Program-made: the position numbers and the translations under genes | Notes under the pieces: model-generated | Databases searched by the model: none | The model's input: only the letters and a program-made list of their open reading frames with translations | Told to the model about the DNA's origin: nothing | In this document: positions 32,360 through 44,725 of the stretch, one piece after another | Layout of the letters: every line of letters starts with the position of its first letter | How positions within the stretch are numbered: the stretch's first letter is position 1 | From: Xenorhabdus indica | GTDB taxonomy: Bacteria > Pseudomonadota > Gammaproteobacteria > Enterobacterales > Enterobacteriaceae | Assembly: GCF_014467235.1 (NCBI RefSeq) | Contig: NZ_NKHP01000005.1 | Span: forward strand, 158,952-222,951 | Reading direction: 5' to 3' | DNA length: 64,000 nucleotides

Positions 32360-35300
32360 TTAAAACTCAAACTCATAGAGCAGATCTAAAGCCTGATCAA
32401 TACCAGATACCGCTTCCAGATACAATCTCGGCATCACACGGTAACGTAACGTCAGAGTTGCCAGAGAGTCAAAAATACCAACACCATATTTGACCTGTAA
32501 GTCGTTGGTAATCTTGCCGCTCACAACAACCTGCGATTTGTTACCAATTCCTTGTGTATCCAGAGCCAGATCAGAGACACCAAAGGTTTCACCAATTTTG
32601 CCCACTAATCTACCGCTCTGCGCGACACCCAAACCAATCAACACAGAAGTCATCTGGGAGTTATCAGCCCCCCCCTTCTCTAACCCTTCACCACGCAACA
32701 GGTAAGATAACGCTTCCTCTTGTGATTTGACTGGCTCAGAGAAAATTTCAATCTTAGGTTTATCTGCCAATCCCCTCACTTTCACACCAGCAATAACATC
32801 ATTCGCTGTCGATTCGGGGTTGCGGATCGCTTCAATATTCAACATAGGTTGATCTGGTGGACCAGAGAACAAAATAATTCCCTTGCGTACCTGTAAATCC
32901 TGCCCATAAGCGCGAAAGCGACCATCCGGAATATCAATTTGACCGTTCAGCCCCAATCCCTGTTGATCCTGAATGACTTTCAGATCTCCTTTCAACTGAG
33001 CGTTCAAACCAAATGCACTCAAGCGGACATCATCACCTACGTGAATATTTAAATTACTTTGAATCAAAATGGAAGATTTTTTCTTTTCTATCGGCTGTAG
33101 ATTTTTATCCAGCATCACTTCGTCAGGAGAAACATCTACCGCAGATTCCGGTAATTCCTGTACGGTAATGCGTGCCCACGGAATATCCACATTGCCATTG
33201 AGCTTCAATAATTGAGGCGTCGCTTCAAAAACCAAATCAGGACTCACATCAATTTTTACCATTGGTGGTACTGTCACACGCAGTTTCTCACCATACGCTG
33301 TCACTCTGGCATACCATGCGTCCAGATTGTGCCAGTCTGCATTACCATGAAGATTAAGTTGCCCTTGCGGAGTTTTGATCACACCATCCAGATCGGAACG
33401 GACACCATCAAAATGAACCGCTACCTGACTTTGGTTGATATCAAACGGCAACCAGTGGCTACTGACCTGAAAAACATCTGCTTTTAATATGCCAAATAAC
33501 AACGGATTCTTAGCATTACCACCAAGGCGCAAGTTCGCATTTAAATTCCCTTCAGCTTTTTCCCCTTTATCCAGAATCGGTTTCATCAACCTCAGAGAAA
33601 GGGACTGGATATCTACATTACCCGCTAATTTACGACGGCCTTCTAAATCATCAATTTGAACATGACCATTCAGTTGTCCATTATCTGCCAGTTTAAATAA
33701 CCACGTTAAATCCGCCTTACCATTTGTCAAACCAGCACTCAAAGTCAATGCTTCAAAATCAACAGGTAACGTAGTGCCTTCCACAACCTGCCGAATCTGG
33801 ACGCCGTTTCCTTGCAGAGTCACGTTCGCTTGTGGTAATTGATGCCCTGCTGTCCATTTGACATTGGCACTCCCACTAAAGACGCCTTTAAGTTGGGTTG
33901 TTTTATCCAGGAATGGCTGGATCATGGCAAGATCAAAACGCTCAAACACAATATCAGCCCGCCCACTGGGGCCAGCTTCAATCGGTTTCGGAATACAAAG
34001 TTGAGCATTCGGGTTCAACCAACAATGAGTACCAACGATCACTTTTTGCTGTAATTTCTGATAATCAATAGCGATCGCCTTACTTAAGCGCCACTCACCA
34101 ATCGGAGTCTCAAAATAGGTATTGTTGATATTGCCTTTCCAGCGTTCTTGTTTACGGTCAAAACTCCCATTGAGCTCCAGCTTACCTGATACGGGATTCC
34201 CATCCACCTGCAATTGTAAGTCATGCTGTTTTTCTGTTCCTTTGGCATTGAGCATCAAGTTACTGATGATCAGATCTGACTGCTTCAATTGACGAATAAC
34301 AATCGATAACTGCCCTTCAATCTGATCGACAGAACGCACATTTCCTTTAATAACAGCGCTATCCACCCTCAGCATATTCTGCCAGCCCACACGATGTGCA
34401 TTTAAATCTGCCACAACTTGCGGTGCTTTCAGGTTGCCACGTAGCTTCACATCACCGACAACCACTCCGGACAATCCCGGCAGCAAGCCATTTAATTGTG
34501 GGGCATTGATATCGCCATCCAAATTCCATTTTTCATCGGTAAGATATCCTTTAATATCCAGCGTGTTACGACCAAAAATAAAGTTAAATTGGGGAATATC
34601 CCATTGTCCGGCCGCATTGCCGGAAACTTTGCCATGTGCTTTGACAGTATTCTGTTTTATATAACCATCAAGGGATATTTCAGGAAGTTGGAGCTGCCAA
34701 CTGCCTCCATATAAACTGCCACGTACTGCCACCTTGCCATCTATTTTGGCAGGCCATTCCGGCCACTGTTTAGCAGTATCAACGCTATTAAGCGTCAACA
34801 ACGCATTCCAGCTAATGGCTTTGCTCCAGTCAACTACACCTGTGAGATCCGCATGCCCCTGCAACGCAGATAGACGCAATCGAGTTAATCTGAGTCGTTC
34901 TTCATTTCCCTTTGCATCCAGTACCAATAATGCCGATGGAAGTTCTTCACCCTTAATATCAGAACGCAGGAAAAGATCATAACCACTGGCCTTACCATTC
35001 AGACGTAATTTGACATCATTTAACTGATATTCAGATTTACCTGCCAATGGCCACTGTAACCGTTTACCTGCCAATGTCAGGCGTACAGGCAGGCCCGCTT
35101 TAGCTAATTCGACCTGAGCATCCAAATTAGCATTCACTGGCCCTGAAAGATTCAATGCCAGATTAAGCTGCTGTAATAAAGATCCGTTCAGTTTTGCCTC
35201 AACCTGTTGCCCGTTCAGTTCATCCAGCTGAGTATCGCCCTTAACTGACAAATTGACTGGCCACTGTTCGGACAGTTTTGCCGTTCCCTGTATCGTGAAG

Positions 35301-36121
35301 GAGCCTTCCGGTGCACTTACGCTGAAGGTTTTGATATCTACCTGCTGCCCCTGATTACTGGCTTGCAGTTTCAGATCATTGAGAATGATAGCGGTATCTC
35401 CCGTCAGACGAAGTTGACGGCCGTGAATATTTTCTACCGTAATATCAAGGGGAATAGGAACATTAGGCAATTCAGTCAATAGTGGCTTAGAAAACAGTGT
35501 CTTTAAAACTTCTCCCAATGATTCCTCTGGTTCAGCTTTCTGCTGAGTTTTCTGTGCAGTATGTCCAGGAGGGGTTCTCGGCAATGCAACCAATAACTTA
35601 TTGACTCGTATGGGTTTTAAAGTCAGATGTTTTGCCTGCCACTGAGCACCCGCTTTGAACTCGTCTAAATCAATGACTGTATCATCTACTTTGACATAGG
35701 TATTCTTTAAAGAAAGCAGATCCAATGAAATAGGATATGGTGTTTTCAGTTCAGTTAATGGCTCTGATTCTGACGGGTTTTCTGATGGCGGAAGTTCTGC
35801 CGTATTGACTAAAACAGATACCCCTTCCGTCGTCAGAGCACTGACACAAACATGGCTGTGTTTCAAACAAGAGAGGCGCAACGAAAGGTGTATTTTGTCA
35901 GCATTAACATCAACACCCGGTATCTTATATTTTATACCTTGTAATGTTAAATCGCGCCAACCGCCACTGATATCTGCTATCTCCAGTCCCGGAACTAAGC
36001 GTGTCGCACTGTTAATCATAAAATGTAGACCAGTTCGTGTACCCACTAATCCCGCAATCGCTATCAACAACAGGCTAACAACCAATAGGAAAGCAATGCT
36101 CAGCCTTTTTGCCCACCTCAT
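32360..36121 (-). CDS. tamB: Translocation and assembly module subunit TamB
   Basis: Large AsmA-like protein anchored in the inner membrane and spanning the periplasm, which works with TamA in outer-membrane protein insertion and phospholipid transport. The 1253-residue protein has one N-terminal transmembrane segment (residues 8-29), a long beta-rich body with repeated L-x-G-x-hydrophobic patterns, and the conserved C-terminal TamB domain ending YEFEF. E. coli TamB is 1259 residues. Its ATG overlaps the tamA stop (ATGA), a sign of translational coupling. Confidence 0.96.
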   Translation of the reverse strand: MRWAKRLSIAFLLVVSLLLIAIAGLVGTRTGLHFMINSATRLVPGLEIADISGGWRDLTLQGIKYKIPGVDVNADKIHLSLRLSCLKHSHVCVSALTTEGVSVLVNTAELPPSENPSESEPLTELKTPYPISLDLLSLKNTYVKVDDTVIDLDEFKAGAQWQAKHLTLKPIRVNKLLVALPRTPPGHTAQKTQQKAEPEESLGEVLKTLFSKPLLTELPNVPIPLDITVENIHGRQLRLTGDTAIILNDLKLQASNQGQQVDIKTFSVSAPEGSFTIQGTAKLSEQWPVNLSVKGDTQLDELNGQQVEAKLNGSLLQQLNLALNLSGPVNANLDAQVELAKAGLPVRLTLAGKRLQWPLAGKSEYQLNDVKLRLNGKASGYDLFLRSDIKGEELPSALLVLDAKGNEERLRLTRLRLSALQGHADLTGVVDWSKAISWNALLTLNSVDTAKQWPEWPAKIDGKVAVRGSLYGGSWQLQLPEISLDGYIKQNTVKAHGKVSGNAAGQWDIPQFNFIFGRNTLDIKGYLTDEKWNLDGDINAPQLNGLLPGLSGVVVGDVKLRGNLKAPQVVADLNAHRVGWQNMLRVDSAVIKGNVRSVDQIEGQLSIVIRQLKQSDLIISNLMLNAKGTEKQHDLQLQVDGNPVSGKLELNGSFDRKQERWKGNINNTYFETPIGEWRLSKAIAIDYQKLQQKVIVGTHCWLNPNAQLCIPKPIEAGPSGRADIVFERFDLAMIQPFLDKTTQLKGVFSGSANVKWTAGHQLPQANVTLQGNGVQIRQVVEGTTLPVDFEALTLSAGLTNGKADLTWLFKLADNGQLNGHVQIDDLEGRRKLAGNVDIQSLSLRLMKPILDKGEKAEGNLNANLRLGGNAKNPLLFGILKADVFQVSSHWLPFDINQSQVAVHFDGVRSDLDGVIKTPQGQLNLHGNADWHNLDAWYARVTAYGEKLRVTVPPMVKIDVSPDLVFEATPQLLKLNGNVDIPWARITVQELPESAVDVSPDEVMLDKNLQPIEKKKSSILIQSNLNIHVGDDVRLSAFGLNAQLKGDLKVIQDQQGLGLNGQIDIPDGRFRAYGQDLQVRKGIILFSGPPDQPMLNIEAIRNPESTANDVIAGVKVRGLADKPKIEIFSEPVKSQEEALSYLLRGEGLEKGGADNSQMTSVLIGLGVAQSGRLVGKIGETFGVSDLALDTQGIGNKSQVVVSGKITNDLQVKYGVGIFDSLATLTLRYRVMPRLYLEAVSGIDQALDLLYEFEF

Positions 36122-37860
36122 AGTTCAGCCCCTAAACCGATATAAAATTGAATGCCATGATTATCTTTATCTCTCACGGGGGTTGCCAGGTCGAATTTAA
36201 TCGGCCCAACGGGGGAAGCCCAACGTATGCCTAAGCCTGCACCTGTTTTAAAATTGCTCTTCTTGATATCATTCACTGCTTCGCCAGTATCCACAAACAA
36301 TGCACTCCACCAATTACCATAAATATTATATTGATATTCCAGCGAACCAATAACCAACTTTGACGCCCCTGTTAACTTACCATTACTATCTTTAGGGGAA
36401 ATCTTCTGGTACTTATAACCACGGATACTACGATCTCCTCCGGCGAAGAAACGCAAATCAGGCGGCACTTTCTCGAATTGATTGGTTTCTATCCAACCAA
36501 GATCTCCCCGTAAAACAAAACGGTGTTTATCACGAAACGTTCTAATCCAAACGTGGTGAGCCTGTAAGACTAGAAAATCTACATTTGATCGCCAGGTCGT
36601 ATCGGAAACATCAATTGAATAACGCTGACTGTCTCCCCAATAAGGCATAGTACCGCCACGCTGGCGAATTCGGCTGATATTCGCGCCCGGATAAAGCAAC
36701 GTTGTTGTATTCGTTACATTAGCTTGAGTAAAGTGGCTGAGGCTCCAGCGCAAATTGATACTGTATCGCCACCCTGTGGAGAGATCCCAGTTACGAGAAA
36801 GGTTTAAAGTTGCGGTATCCGAGATGGTATCGTTGATATCTTTACGCTTATAACCTGTTTGCAACTCATAATATTGTTCAAGTGGATTAGCCTTAAGTGG
36901 CATTTTATAAGATGCATCAATCAATTGATCACGTCTGGAAATATTGATGCTAGTACTCAAACTGTGCCCACGGGAATTGAGCCACGGCTTTTTCCATTTT
37001 GCCTGAATACGAGGACCAACATCTGTTGCATATCCTCCTCCCAACTCAACATAATTGGCAGAACGGGGAACCAAAGAAGCATCCAGTGGCAATATCTTGT
37101 CTTTACTATCACGCCCCGCAGTAAAATCAGGCACGACAACCGCTGAGTTGAACCATCCAGTATCTGCCAGACGTCGGTTAAATTCTGCCAGTTCTTCCGA
37201 AGAGTAATAATCTCCTTCTTTAAACGGCACAAGATTATTCAGGTAACTTTCTCGGATTTGTGAGCCTTGAAACTTAACAGGACCAAAGCGATAACGCTCT
37301 CCGCTATCAAAATCAAAATCCCAGAAGGATTCATACCGTTCCTGGGATACTTCCAATTCACTTTTTTTTAACTCGGCATCAAAATATCCCTTCCTGAGCG
37401 CCAGATTATTTAACCCACTCTTAAAGTTTTCATACTCGCCATGATTTAGAATTGTCCCTTTCTTCGGCGTATTTTTTTTGATAAGTGCAGCATAATCCTG
37501 GTCGGTTTTAGCTCCCCCCTCTAAATCAACCTTAACTTCAGCAACCCGCACTGGTTCACCTGGTGTGACTTTTGCTGTCAAAACAGGACGGAAAGGTGGA
37601 GTATTTTCCTGATAAGTGAATTCAATGGTGGGATCATAATACCCCAATGGCCTTAACCCTTTTCGTATGGCTTTTTCGACACGGGCCCGAAAACGTCCAT
37701 CGGGAGAAACTTCATCAGTACTGATGTTTGAGAGCTGCACTCTGGCATTTTTATCCAGCTCGCCAGAAAGTCCTTCCACTTTCAATCGTAAATTTGCACT
37801 ATAAGCCGATGGAGCTGCGATAGACACACAAAAAATAAACATGAAAGGGTATCGTGACAC
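36118..37860 (-). CDS. tamA: Translocation and assembly module subunit TamA
   Basis: Outer-membrane Omp85-family protein. It has a signal peptide with probable cleavage after SAYS (residue 21), three POTRA domains in residues 22-265 and a 16-strand barrel domain with the RGY motif ([13 protein letters not shown] near residue 470) and the C-terminal strand [10 protein letters not shown]. The 580 residues match E. coli TamA (577). It overlaps tamB by four bases and diverges from msrA. Confidence 0.96.
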   Translation of the reverse strand: MSRYPFMFIFCVSIAAPSAYSANLRLKVEGLSGELDKNARVQLSNISTDEVSPDGRFRARVEKAIRKGLRPLGYYDPTIEFTYQENTPPFRPVLTAKVTPGEPVRVAEVKVDLEGGAKTDQDYAALIKKNTPKKGTILNHGEYENFKSGLNNLALRKGYFDAELKKSELEVSQERYESFWDFDFDSGERYRFGPVKFQGSQIRESYLNNLVPFKEGDYYSSEELAEFNRRLADTGWFNSAVVVPDFTAGRDSKDKILPLDASLVPRSANYVELGGGYATDVGPRIQAKWKKPWLNSRGHSLSTSINISRRDQLIDASYKMPLKANPLEQYYELQTGYKRKDINDTISDTATLNLSRNWDLSTGWRYSINLRWSLSHFTQANVTNTTTLLYPGANISRIRQRGGTMPYWGDSQRYSIDVSDTTWRSNVDFLVLQAHHVWIRTFRDKHRFVLRGDLGWIETNQFEKVPPDLRFFAGGDRSIRGYKYQKISPKDSNGKLTGASKLVIGSLEYQYNIYGNWWSALFVDTGEAVNDIKKSNFKTGAGLGIRWASPVGPIKFDLATPVRDKDNHGIQFYIGLGAEL

Positions 37861-37994
37861 GCGAACTCCTAATATTTATTTAGGGGTAAGATTCAGCAGC
37901 ATAAAAGAATACTGCCATGGATTAATTCTGGTAAAGTTTGAAAGATATACAAGCAACTCATAACCATAAAATAGATGACAAACGGGAGAGAATC

Positions 37995-38642
37995 TTGCCA
38001 AATTCAGCCAACGAAAGCCAACATGTTTCTGAACAGAATGCATTACCAGGCCGAGAAATACCATTAACTGTATCACCCTATCACTACGTTACACAGCATG
38101 CGATAAATAACATACCTGATAATATGGAAATTGCTTATGTAGGCATGGGTTGCTTCTGGGGTGTCGAACGTCTTTTCTGGCAGCAGGAAGGCGTGTATAC
38201 CACATCTGTTGGTTACAGTGGAGGCACCACGCCAAATCCGACCTATGAGGAAGTCTGTTCAGGGTTAACCGGGCATACCGAAATCGTCAAAATTGTATTT
38301 GACCCGAACAAAATCACCTATGGGCAGTTATTGAAGTTGTTCTGGGAAAACCATGATCCTGCACAAGGTATGCGTCAACAAGGTGATATCGGTACACAAT
38401 ATCGCTCAGCCCTTTACACGATTTCTCCTGAACAATATGCGCAGGCACTCTCAAGTCGCGAGCAATACCAGCAAGCAATGGATGATAATGACGATAAGCG
38501 CACAATTACCACAGAGATCCGGCAAGCCGGGCCATTCTATTTTGCAGAAGATTATCACCAGCAATATCTGATGAAAAATCCAGAAGGGTATTGTGGATTA
38601 GGAGGCACAGGCATCTGTTTTCCACCTCCGTCCAGAAACTAG
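37995..38642 (+). CDS. msrA: Peptide methionine-S-sulfoxide reductase MsrA
   Basis: Repairs oxidised methionine in proteins. Motif [13 protein letters not shown] carries the catalytic Cys53, and [13 protein letters not shown] near the C-terminus carries the resolving cysteines. No ATG upstream is in frame. I chose the TTG at 37995 because GGGAG lies six bases upstream and it gives 215 residues beginning (M)[10 protein letters not shown], close to the 212 of E. coli. Another TTG at 37938 would add 19 residues without a good binding site. It diverges from tamA. Confidence 0.93.
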   Translation: MPNSANESQHVSEQNALPGREIPLTVSPYHYVTQHAINNIPDNMEIAYVGMGCFWGVERLFWQQEGVYTTSVGYSGGTTPNPTYEEVCSGLTGHTEIVKIVFDPNKITYGQLLKLFWENHDPAQGMRQQGDIGTQYRSALYTISPEQYAQALSSREQYQQAMDDNDDKRTITTEIRQAGPFYFAEDYHQQYLMKNPEGYCGLGGTGICFPPPSRN

Positions 38643-38689
38643 CTGATTTAATAAACTCAAGTTATAATTATCGGACTAAATTCATTTGT

Positions 38690-38719
38690 CTTACGGCAAT
38701 GTGCCGTAAGATATTATTT
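38690..38719 (+). terminator. msrA terminator
   Basis: CTTACGGCA pairs with TGCCGTAAG around a three-base loop, followed by ATATTATTTG, 47 bases past msrA. Confidence 0.7.
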
Positions 38720-38799
38720 GTGTAATTTTTCATATCTTCCTCCAGTGTTATTCAAATAAAAAACCTACCCTGCCACTGGAGATAAGACACGGATACTTT

Positions 38800-40131
38800 A
38801 TGTTAAACAGTTTATTAGTCATACTTTTGCTTTGTGCGATTAGCGCATTTTTTTCGTTATCTGAAATTTCTCTCGCCGCTTCAAGAAGAATAAAATTAAA
38901 ACTGATGGCTAACGAGGGAAATATCAATGCAGCTCATGTTCTCAAATTACAAGAAACGCCGGGCATGTTTTTTACTGTCGTACAGATTGGCCTGAATGCA
39001 GTAGCCATCCTCGCAGGTGTTGTCGGAGAATCTGCCTTTTCTCCTGCCATTAAATCATTACTACTCAAATTTATGCCTTATGAATGGGCAGAACAACTTG
39101 GCTTTATTTGTTCTTTCACTATCGTAACCAGCTTCTTTATTTTACTTGCTGACTTGACCCCTAAACGCCTTGGAATGATTAAACCCGAAGCTGTTGCAAT
39201 CAGAATTGTAAATCCAATGCGTTTTTGTTTGGCAGTATGTCGTCCATTAGTCTGGTTGTTCAATGGGCTCGCTGACTGCATATTCAAAGTCTTCAAAATC
39301 CCGATGGCACGCAATGAAGATATCACCTCTGATGATATTTATGCTGTGGTTGAAGCAGGGGCCGTCGCTGGAGTATTACGTAAACAAGAACATGAGTTGA
39401 TCGAAAATGTTTTCGAACTGGAGTCCCGTACTGTTCCTTCTGCCATGACGTCCCGTGAAAGCGTGGTTTATTTTGATAAAAATGAAGACGAAAACAGTAT
39501 CAAAGAAAAGATCTCTACCCATCCACACTCAAAGTTCCTCGTCTGCGATGGTGATATTGATCATGTCCTTGGTTATGTAGACTCCAAAGATTTACTGAAC
39601 CGTGTTCTGAATGGGCAGAACCTCAGCTTAAAAAATGGCGTTCAAATCCGCAATGCTCTGATGATCCCTGATACTCTCTCGTTGTCTGACACCCTGGAAA
39701 GTTTCAAAGCTGCCGGAGAGGATTTTGCCATCATTCTCAATGAATACGCACTGGTGATGGGTGTGATAACTTTGAATGATGTCATGACAACTTTAATGGG
39801 AGATCTGATTGGTCAGGGTCAGGAAGAACAGATTGTTGTCCGCGATGAAAATTCATGGTTAGTAGAAGGTGGCACACCTATTGAGGATGTGCTGCGAGTT
39901 CTGGATATCGATGATTTCCCGGATTCCAACAATTATGAAACGATTGCCGGGTTTATGATGTTCCGTTTGCGGAAGATCCCAAAACGCACAGATTATGTGA
40001 AATTTGAAGGTTACAAATTTGAAGTAGTCGATATTGATAACTACAAAATTGATCAATTACTGGTAACCAAAATTGTGGATACACCATCTCCTTCCAGTTC
40101 AGGCCCTACTGAGCAGGCAGTATCTGAGTAA
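38800..40131 (+). CDS. paeA: CNNM/CorC-family membrane protein PaeA (YtfL)
   Basis: A 443-residue inner-membrane protein of the HlyC/CorC family. It has an N-terminal CNNM domain with four hydrophobic segments (residues 2-20, 57-80, 92-116, 131-155), a pair of CBS domains (residues about 205-330) and a C-terminal CorC_HlyC domain. E. coli YtfL (447 residues) has been named PaeA and linked to export of putrescine and cadaverine; the match covers the whole length, but the substrate here is inferred. It is downstream of msrA on the same strand, with a terminator between. Confidence 0.9.
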   Translation: MLNSLLVILLLCAISAFFSLSEISLAASRRIKLKLMANEGNINAAHVLKLQETPGMFFTVVQIGLNAVAILAGVVGESAFSPAIKSLLLKFMPYEWAEQLGFICSFTIVTSFFILLADLTPKRLGMIKPEAVAIRIVNPMRFCLAVCRPLVWLFNGLADCIFKVFKIPMARNEDITSDDIYAVVEAGAVAGVLRKQEHELIENVFELESRTVPSAMTSRESVVYFDKNEDENSIKEKISTHPHSKFLVCDGDIDHVLGYVDSKDLLNRVLNGQNLSLKNGVQIRNALMIPDTLSLSDTLESFKAAGEDFAIILNEYALVMGVITLNDVMTTLMGDLIGQGQEEQIVVRDENSWLVEGGTPIEDVLRVLDIDDFPDSNNYETIAGFMMFRLRKIPKRTDYVKFEGYKFEVVDIDNYKIDQLLVTKIVDTPSPSSSGPTEQAVSE

Positions 40132-40173
40132 TAAACTCAAAGAAAAACTGTCATTAGAAAAACTCTCCTTACA

Positions 40174-40206
40174 AAAAAACGGCCGAAAGGAAAGGCCGTT
40201 TATTAT
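40174..40206 (+). terminator. paeA terminator
   Basis: AAACGGCC pairs with GGCCGTTT around a nine-base loop, followed by ATTATACC, between the convergent paeA and ytfK. Confidence 0.8.
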
Positions 40207-40272
40207 ACCAATTTATGTTGCGTCAATCATGATATATAAGCATATAAAGCCATTAAGTTAGCTGTCAAAAAG

Positions 40273-40479
40273 CTATCCCATTTCAGCCTGTAGGAGCAAC
40301 ACGTGCTGGTTAACTTCACTCATTACATGGAAATGACGTTTATCTTTTATCCTTGGAGGTAAAATTTTCCCATAATTAAATTCAAAAGCACCCATATCCT
40401 TAATATACAACCGCCCACGGAATAGGGTTTTTACGTAGAGAGCAATTTTTAGTGGATTATAGTGGCGAAAGATTTTCAT
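40273..40479 (-). CDS. ytfK: Stringent-response modulator YtfK
   Basis: A 68-residue protein of the DUF1107 family, the same length as E. coli YtfK, sharing MKIF-x-x-[19 protein letters not shown] and HVMSEVNQ. In E. coli YtfK binds SpoT and favours (p)ppGpp build-up under phosphate or fatty-acid starvation. It keeps its E. coli neighbours ytfL (paeA) and ytfJ. Confidence 0.93.
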   Translation of the reverse strand: MKIFRHYNPLKIALYVKTLFRGRLYIKDMGAFEFNYGKILPPRIKDKRHFHVMSEVNQHVLLLQAEMG

Positions 40480-40822
40480 CTTTTTTTATTCCTCCGTGCT
40501 TCTTACGATACTATTTTTTTACTGCATTTTTTTGTTGCATTGTTGTTTACTGCATTGCGTGATCAAACACATCACTGCTGTGTACGATGTATAGACTCTA
40601 TATCCGACAATTTGTTCCCCAACATTGAAGATTCAATCACTACTTTTACGTAACATGATGAAAAAAGAGAGCATTATGTTATATTGTCTGAAGATTACCT
40701 TATATTTTATTTTGAATGTTAACAAATTGTTGTATTTTGTAAGGACAGACCCGCCAACACGCGCTATGCTGAATATGATGCACCTTGATAACATGCCATA
40801 TCATGCCAAATAAGGAATAAAC
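40480..40822. other. ytfK-ytfJ divergent intergenic region
   Basis: This 343-base AT-rich region lies between two divergent genes and probably holds both promoters. Reading frames in it (for example 40625-40813 plus) are Leu/Met-rich by base composition, lack a ribosome-binding site and resemble nothing I know. Confidence 0.5.
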
Positions 40823-41380
40823 ATGCTAAAAAACATAATATTACCTTTAATATTGGGCTTAGCTTCAATATCTGCGTTTGCCCACAATATTACTGTCGAA
40901 AAACCCGTTCCTGTTGTCATCGTAACAGATAAAGGTGAACTACTTCTCAATGACAATAAGTTTAGCTATCAGAAATGGAACAGTGCAGAACTTCCAGGGA
41001 AAGTAAGAACTATCCAGCATATTGCCGGGCGCAGCTCAGCCAAAGAGATGAATGATCCCCTCATTCAGGCCTTGAAAGCGGCTGATCTCCCGAAAGATCA
41101 ATATCAAACCACCAGTATTGTAAATACCGATGATGCTATTTTTGGCACCAGTGCTTTCGTCCGCAGCAGTCTTGAAGACAGTAAAAAAGAGTTTCCGTGG
41201 TCACAATTTATTGTTGATAGTCATGGTGTTGCCAAAAAAGCATGGGAGCTGGAACCCAAAAGTTCAGCAATCATTGTGTTGGATAAGAATGGTAATGTGA
41301 AATTTGTCAAAGATGGCAAATTAAGTCATGAAGAGATCACACACGTTCTTGCTTTGATCAAAGAAGAACTGAAAAATTAA
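40823..41380 (+). CDS. ytfJ: Periplasmic protein YtfJ
   Basis: A 185-residue exported protein with a signal peptide ending SAFA (cleavage after residue 20) and a YtfJ/thioredoxin-like fold. The family pattern VRTIQHIAGRSSAKEMNDPL lies near residue 61. AAGGA lies nine bases before the ATG. The role is not established. It ends at a bidirectional hairpin facing cysQ. Confidence 0.92.
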   Translation: MLKNIILPLILGLASISAFAHNITVEKPVPVVIVTDKGELLLNDNKFSYQKWNSAELPGKVRTIQHIAGRSSAKEMNDPLIQALKAADLPKDQYQTTSIVNTDDAIFGTSAFVRSSLEDSKKEFPWSQFIVDSHGVAKKAWELEPKSSAIIVLDKNGNVKFVKDGKLSHEEITHVLALIKEELKN

Positions 41381-41410
41381 TTATCTTTTTATTTTTCTAT
41401 CATATTGAAC

Positions 41411-41451
41411 TAGTGATAATGGTTTCGTGGCAGGAACCATTATCACTTTTA
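41411..41451. terminator. Bidirectional terminator after ytfJ
   Basis: A perfect 12-base stem GTGATAATGGTT / AACCATTATCAC with a ten-base loop, followed by TTTTAGC on the plus strand. Confidence 0.8.
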
Positions 41452-41472
41452 GCTATTATGATAAAGACAATT

Positions 41473-41500
41473 GGTGTTAAAACGGTGGTGTTAAAACGGT
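41473..41500. repeat. Tandem 14-bp duplication between ytfJ and cysQ
   Basis: GGTGTTAAAACGGT occurs twice in a row without change, followed by a degenerate third part (AATATTAAAA). No function is evident; it lies just past the cysQ end. Confidence 0.7.
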
Positions 41501-41534
41501 AATATTAAAATTGAGCTACGATTCGTATTACTCA

Positions 41535-42275
41535 TTAAAAAATCGTCACTCTGAACCCCGGATTCAAAAAAGATTCACGCGGTACATAACTTAGTGTTTT
41601 ACCGGCCCAATCTGTTACATGTGCACCCGCAGCGATTGCAACAGCATGACCCGCGGCAGTATCCCAAATATTTGTTGGCCCGAAACGGGGATAAAGCTGT
41701 GCTTTCCCTTCAGCAACCATACAAAATTTAAGTGAAGATCCGACTGATAGCGTCTGATGCGTACCTAATTGAGTAAGATAATCTTTCAGTTCATCATCCA
41801 TATGCGAACGACTAACTACAACAGTGGGCGGTATTGCAGCAACAATTTTAATGGGAAATTTCTGCCCATTCGTTTCTTTCCACGCCTGACGTTCCTGCCC
41901 TGAATAAAGAACATCATGTGCGGGCACATAAACCACCCCCATTACGGGTACACCATCCTCAATCAGTGCAATATTAACGGTGAATTCACCATTTCGGTTA
42001 ATAAACTCTTTTGTTCCATCCAGCGGATCCACCAGCCAATAACGCTGCCAGTTTTTTCGTTCATCCCATGTTGGCGGATCTTCTTCTGACAGCAACGGAA
42101 TATCAGGCGAAATACGCGTCAAACCCGCTTTAATGATCTTATGGGCGGCAAAATCCGCCGCGGTAACAGGTGAATCATCCGTTTTATGTTTTACTTGTAA
42201 CGGTTGCTCATCATGATAAACCGCCATGATTGCTGTTCCTGCTTCCCGTGCCAATTGGCAGATCTGTTGTAACAT
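41535..42275 (-). CDS. cysQ: 3'(2'),5'-bisphosphate nucleotidase CysQ
   Basis: Hydrolyses PAP (3'-phosphoadenosine 5'-phosphate), a by-product of sulfate assimilation. The 246-residue protein has the inositol-phosphatase-fold signatures [20 protein letters not shown] and [10 protein letters not shown]. The ATG at 42275 ([11 protein letters not shown]) has GAGG six bases upstream and gives the E. coli length; an ATG five codons earlier is rejected. It follows fklB after a terminator. Confidence 0.96.
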   Translation of the reverse strand: MLQQICQLAREAGTAIMAVYHDEQPLQVKHKTDDSPVTAADFAAHKIIKAGLTRISPDIPLLSEEDPPTWDERKNWQRYWLVDPLDGTKEFINRNGEFTVNIALIEDGVPVMGVVYVPAHDVLYSGQERQAWKETNGQKFPIKIVAAIPPTVVVSRSHMDDELKDYLTQLGTHQTLSVGSSLKFCMVAEGKAQLYPRFGPTNIWDTAAGHAVAIAAGAHVTDWAGKTLSYVPRESFLNPGFRVTIF

Positions 42276-42298
42276 CTTACACCTCTGCATTTTCTAAA

Positions 42299-42334
42299 AT
42301 AAAATAGCCGGCTAGCCAGTAGCCAGCTATTTTA
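42299..42334 (-). terminator. fklB terminator
   Basis: The minus strand folds AAAATAGCTGGCTA against TAGCCGGCTATTTT (14 pairs including one G-U), a long stem with T-rich 3' arm, ten bases past the fklB stop. Confidence 0.8.
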
Positions 42335-42344
42335 TTGATCAGAA

Positions 42345-42965
42345 TTACAGAATCTCAAGTAATTCGACTTCAAAGATCAATGTACTGTAAGGAGGAATAG
42401 AAGCACCGGCACCACGCTCACCATAAGCCAGATTATGCGGAATATAGAGTTCCCACTTGGAACCAACAGGCATCAGAGTCAGCGCTTCAATCCAACCTGG
42501 GATCACACCACTGACAGGGAATTCTGCTGGTGTTCCACGTTGTACAGAGCTATCAAACACAGTGCCATCAATCAGACGGCCAGTATAGTGAACACGGACA
42601 CGATCATTGCGGGCAGGGATTGTGCCATTACCCTGAGTCAGAACAGAGAATTGCAAACCAGATTCTGTGCTGTTTATACCTTCACGCTGTGCGTTTTCTG
42701 CCAGGAACTTTTTGCCTTCTTCTGCCATCGCCTGCTGGCGTTCACGACGAACGCTATCAGCACGTTCATGTACTTCACGCAGAGCACGATGCAGTTCTTC
42801 CACAGGAAGTGCCGGAGCACGGTCTTCCAATGCATCACACAAACCTGCCAACAGCGCTTCTGGCTCCAATCCCTGCAAACCAGATTCCTGCAATTGTTGC
42901 CCAACCTGCAATCCAATACCGTAGCTTGCCCGCGCCTCAATAGATTCAAAAGAAGGTTTTGTCAT
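42345..42965 (-). CDS. fklB: FKBP-type peptidyl-prolyl isomerase FklB (FKBP22)
   Basis: A 206-residue protein, the same length as E. coli FklB. The N-terminal dimerisation domain ([19 protein letters not shown]) is followed by a long helix and the C-terminal FKBP domain with [35 protein letters not shown] and [23 protein letters not shown]. No signal peptide is present, so it is cytoplasmic. It is separated from rplI by 183 bases; genes between them in E. coli are absent. Confidence 0.97.
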   Translation of the reverse strand: MTKPSFESIEARASYGIGLQVGQQLQESGLQGLEPEALLAGLCDALEDRAPALPVEELHRALREVHERADSVRRERQQAMAEEGKKFLAENAQREGINSTESGLQFSVLTQGNGTIPARNDRVRVHYTGRLIDGTVFDSSVQRGTPAEFPVSGVIPGWIEALTLMPVGSKWELYIPHNLAYGERGAGASIPPYSTLIFEVELLEIL

Positions 42966-43088
42966 GAAATTACCTGTTATTAAATGGATAAAGGTTCAAG
43001 CATAACAGCCCTGTCTGGATGGGTAAACGCGTGAAGGGATTTAAAAGGAAGTTTTGCTCTTGTAAAATATTTTTTGAATTATAATCAA

Positions 43089-43119
43089 CAAAAAACGCCA
43101 GCATTGCCAGCGTTTTTTG
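43089..43119 (-). terminator. Terminator of the rpsF-priB-rpsR-rplI operon
   Basis: The minus strand has AACGCTGGC / GCTGGCGTT with two G-U pairs, a three-base loop and a T run, 30 bases past the rplI stop. Confidence 0.85.
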
Positions 43120-43148
43120 TGTTCACATGTTCTGTCGCTAATCAGAGA

Positions 43149-43601
43149 TTAAGCTTCTGGAACGATGTTAACGTTCAACTGTGCGAATACATCGCTGTGT
43201 ACCTGAAAGTGAACTTCGTGTTCACCAACAGTACGCAGAACGCCGTTAGGCAGGCGAACTTCGCTCTTAGATACAGCAACACCAGCCGCAGTAATTGCGT
43301 CAGCGATGTCACGAGTACCGATAGAACCGAACAATTTACCTTCGTCACCCGCTTTAGAAGCGATAGTGACAGAACCCAGTGCGTTGATTTGCTCTGCACG
43401 AGCTTGCGCTGCTGCCAGAATGTCAGCCAGTTTAGCTTCCAGTTCAGCACGGCGAGCTTCGAAGAATTCGATGTTTTTCTTAGTTGCAGGAACAGCTTTG
43501 CCCTGTGGAACTAAGAAGTTACGGGCATAACCCGCTTTAACGCTAACTTGGTCACCCAGGCTACCCAGGTTTGCTACTTTATCAAGCAGAATAACTTGCA
43601 T
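43149..43601 (-). CDS. rplI: 50S ribosomal protein L9
   Basis: A 150-residue protein of two domains joined by a long helix. The N-terminal rRNA-binding part is [36 protein letters not shown], and the C-terminal domain starts at [14 protein letters not shown]. Same length as E. coli L9 (149). It is last in the rpsF-priB-rpsR-rplI operon. Confidence 0.98.
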   Translation of the reverse strand: MQVILLDKVANLGSLGDQVSVKAGYARNFLVPQGKAVPATKKNIEFFEARRAELEAKLADILAAAQARAEQINALGSVTIASKAGDEGKLFGSIGTRDIADAITAAGVAVSKSEVRLPNGVLRTVGEHEVHFQVHSDVFAQLNVNIVPEA

Positions 43602-43639
43602 TACCTTATCCTCTCAAAGTCGTGAATGGACTGTGCCTA

Positions 43640-44189
<550 letters not shown>

Positions 44190-44194
44190 GATGA

Positions 44195-44593
44195 TTACTC
44201 TTCAGAATCCCCAGCTTCATCAACATCATCAACCAGGTCTTCTTCCAAGACCAGGTCACGGCTGCGACGTTCGTCTTTAGCCTTAACCATTGGTGATGGT
44301 TCAGTTATTGCGTGCTTAACGCGCATAACCATGCTGCGGATAACGGCATCGTTGAAGCGGAAGTTAGTTTCCAGCTCATCAATCGCTTCTTGTGGCGCTT
44401 CAACGTTCATCAGAACGTAGTGAGCCTTGTGCAGTTTGTTGATTGGATAAGCCAGTTGACGACGGCCCCAGTCTTCCAGACGGTGAATCTGACCTTGCGC
44501 GTTAGTGATAGTCGCACTGTAACGCTCGATCATGCCCGGAACCTGTTCGCTTTGATCAGGATGGACCATAAAAACGATTTCGTAATGACGCAT
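44195..44593 (-). CDS. rpsF: 30S ribosomal protein S6
   Basis: A 132-residue protein starting [21 protein letters not shown]. Two ATGs are possible; AAGGAG is eight bases from the second (44593) and only two from the first, and the second gives the E. coli N-terminus. The acidic C-terminus ([12 protein letters not shown]) corresponds to the tail glutamylated by RimK in E. coli. First gene of the operon. Confidence 0.97.
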   Translation of the reverse strand: MRHYEIVFMVHPDQSEQVPGMIERYSATITNAQGQIHRLEDWGRRQLAYPINKLHKAHYVLMNVEAPQEAIDELETNFRFNDAVIRSMVMRVKHAITEPSPMVKAKDERRSRDLVLEEDLVDDVDEAGDSEE

Positions 44594-44640
44594 TATCATT
44601 GCTCCTTACGGATTATTCAGCCTCCTGTCAGGGTCAGCCG
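44594..44640 (-). promoter_or_regulatory. Possible S6:S18 leader element of the rpsF operon
   Basis: The minus-strand leader reads GGCTGACCCTGACAGGAGGC, then CTGAATAATCCGTAAGGAGC before the rpsF start. In many bacteria the rpsF leader carries a CCG-containing loop bound by the S6:S18 pair for feedback control. The CCG next to the ribosome-binding site fits that pattern, but the fold was not computed. Confidence 0.35.
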
Positions 44641-44725
44641 TGGCCCATGGAGGCAAGGAACGTGTTGAGTACGGCTGAAAAATTGACGCGTCACTATACC
44701 CGCACAATAAAAAAAACTCAAGCAA

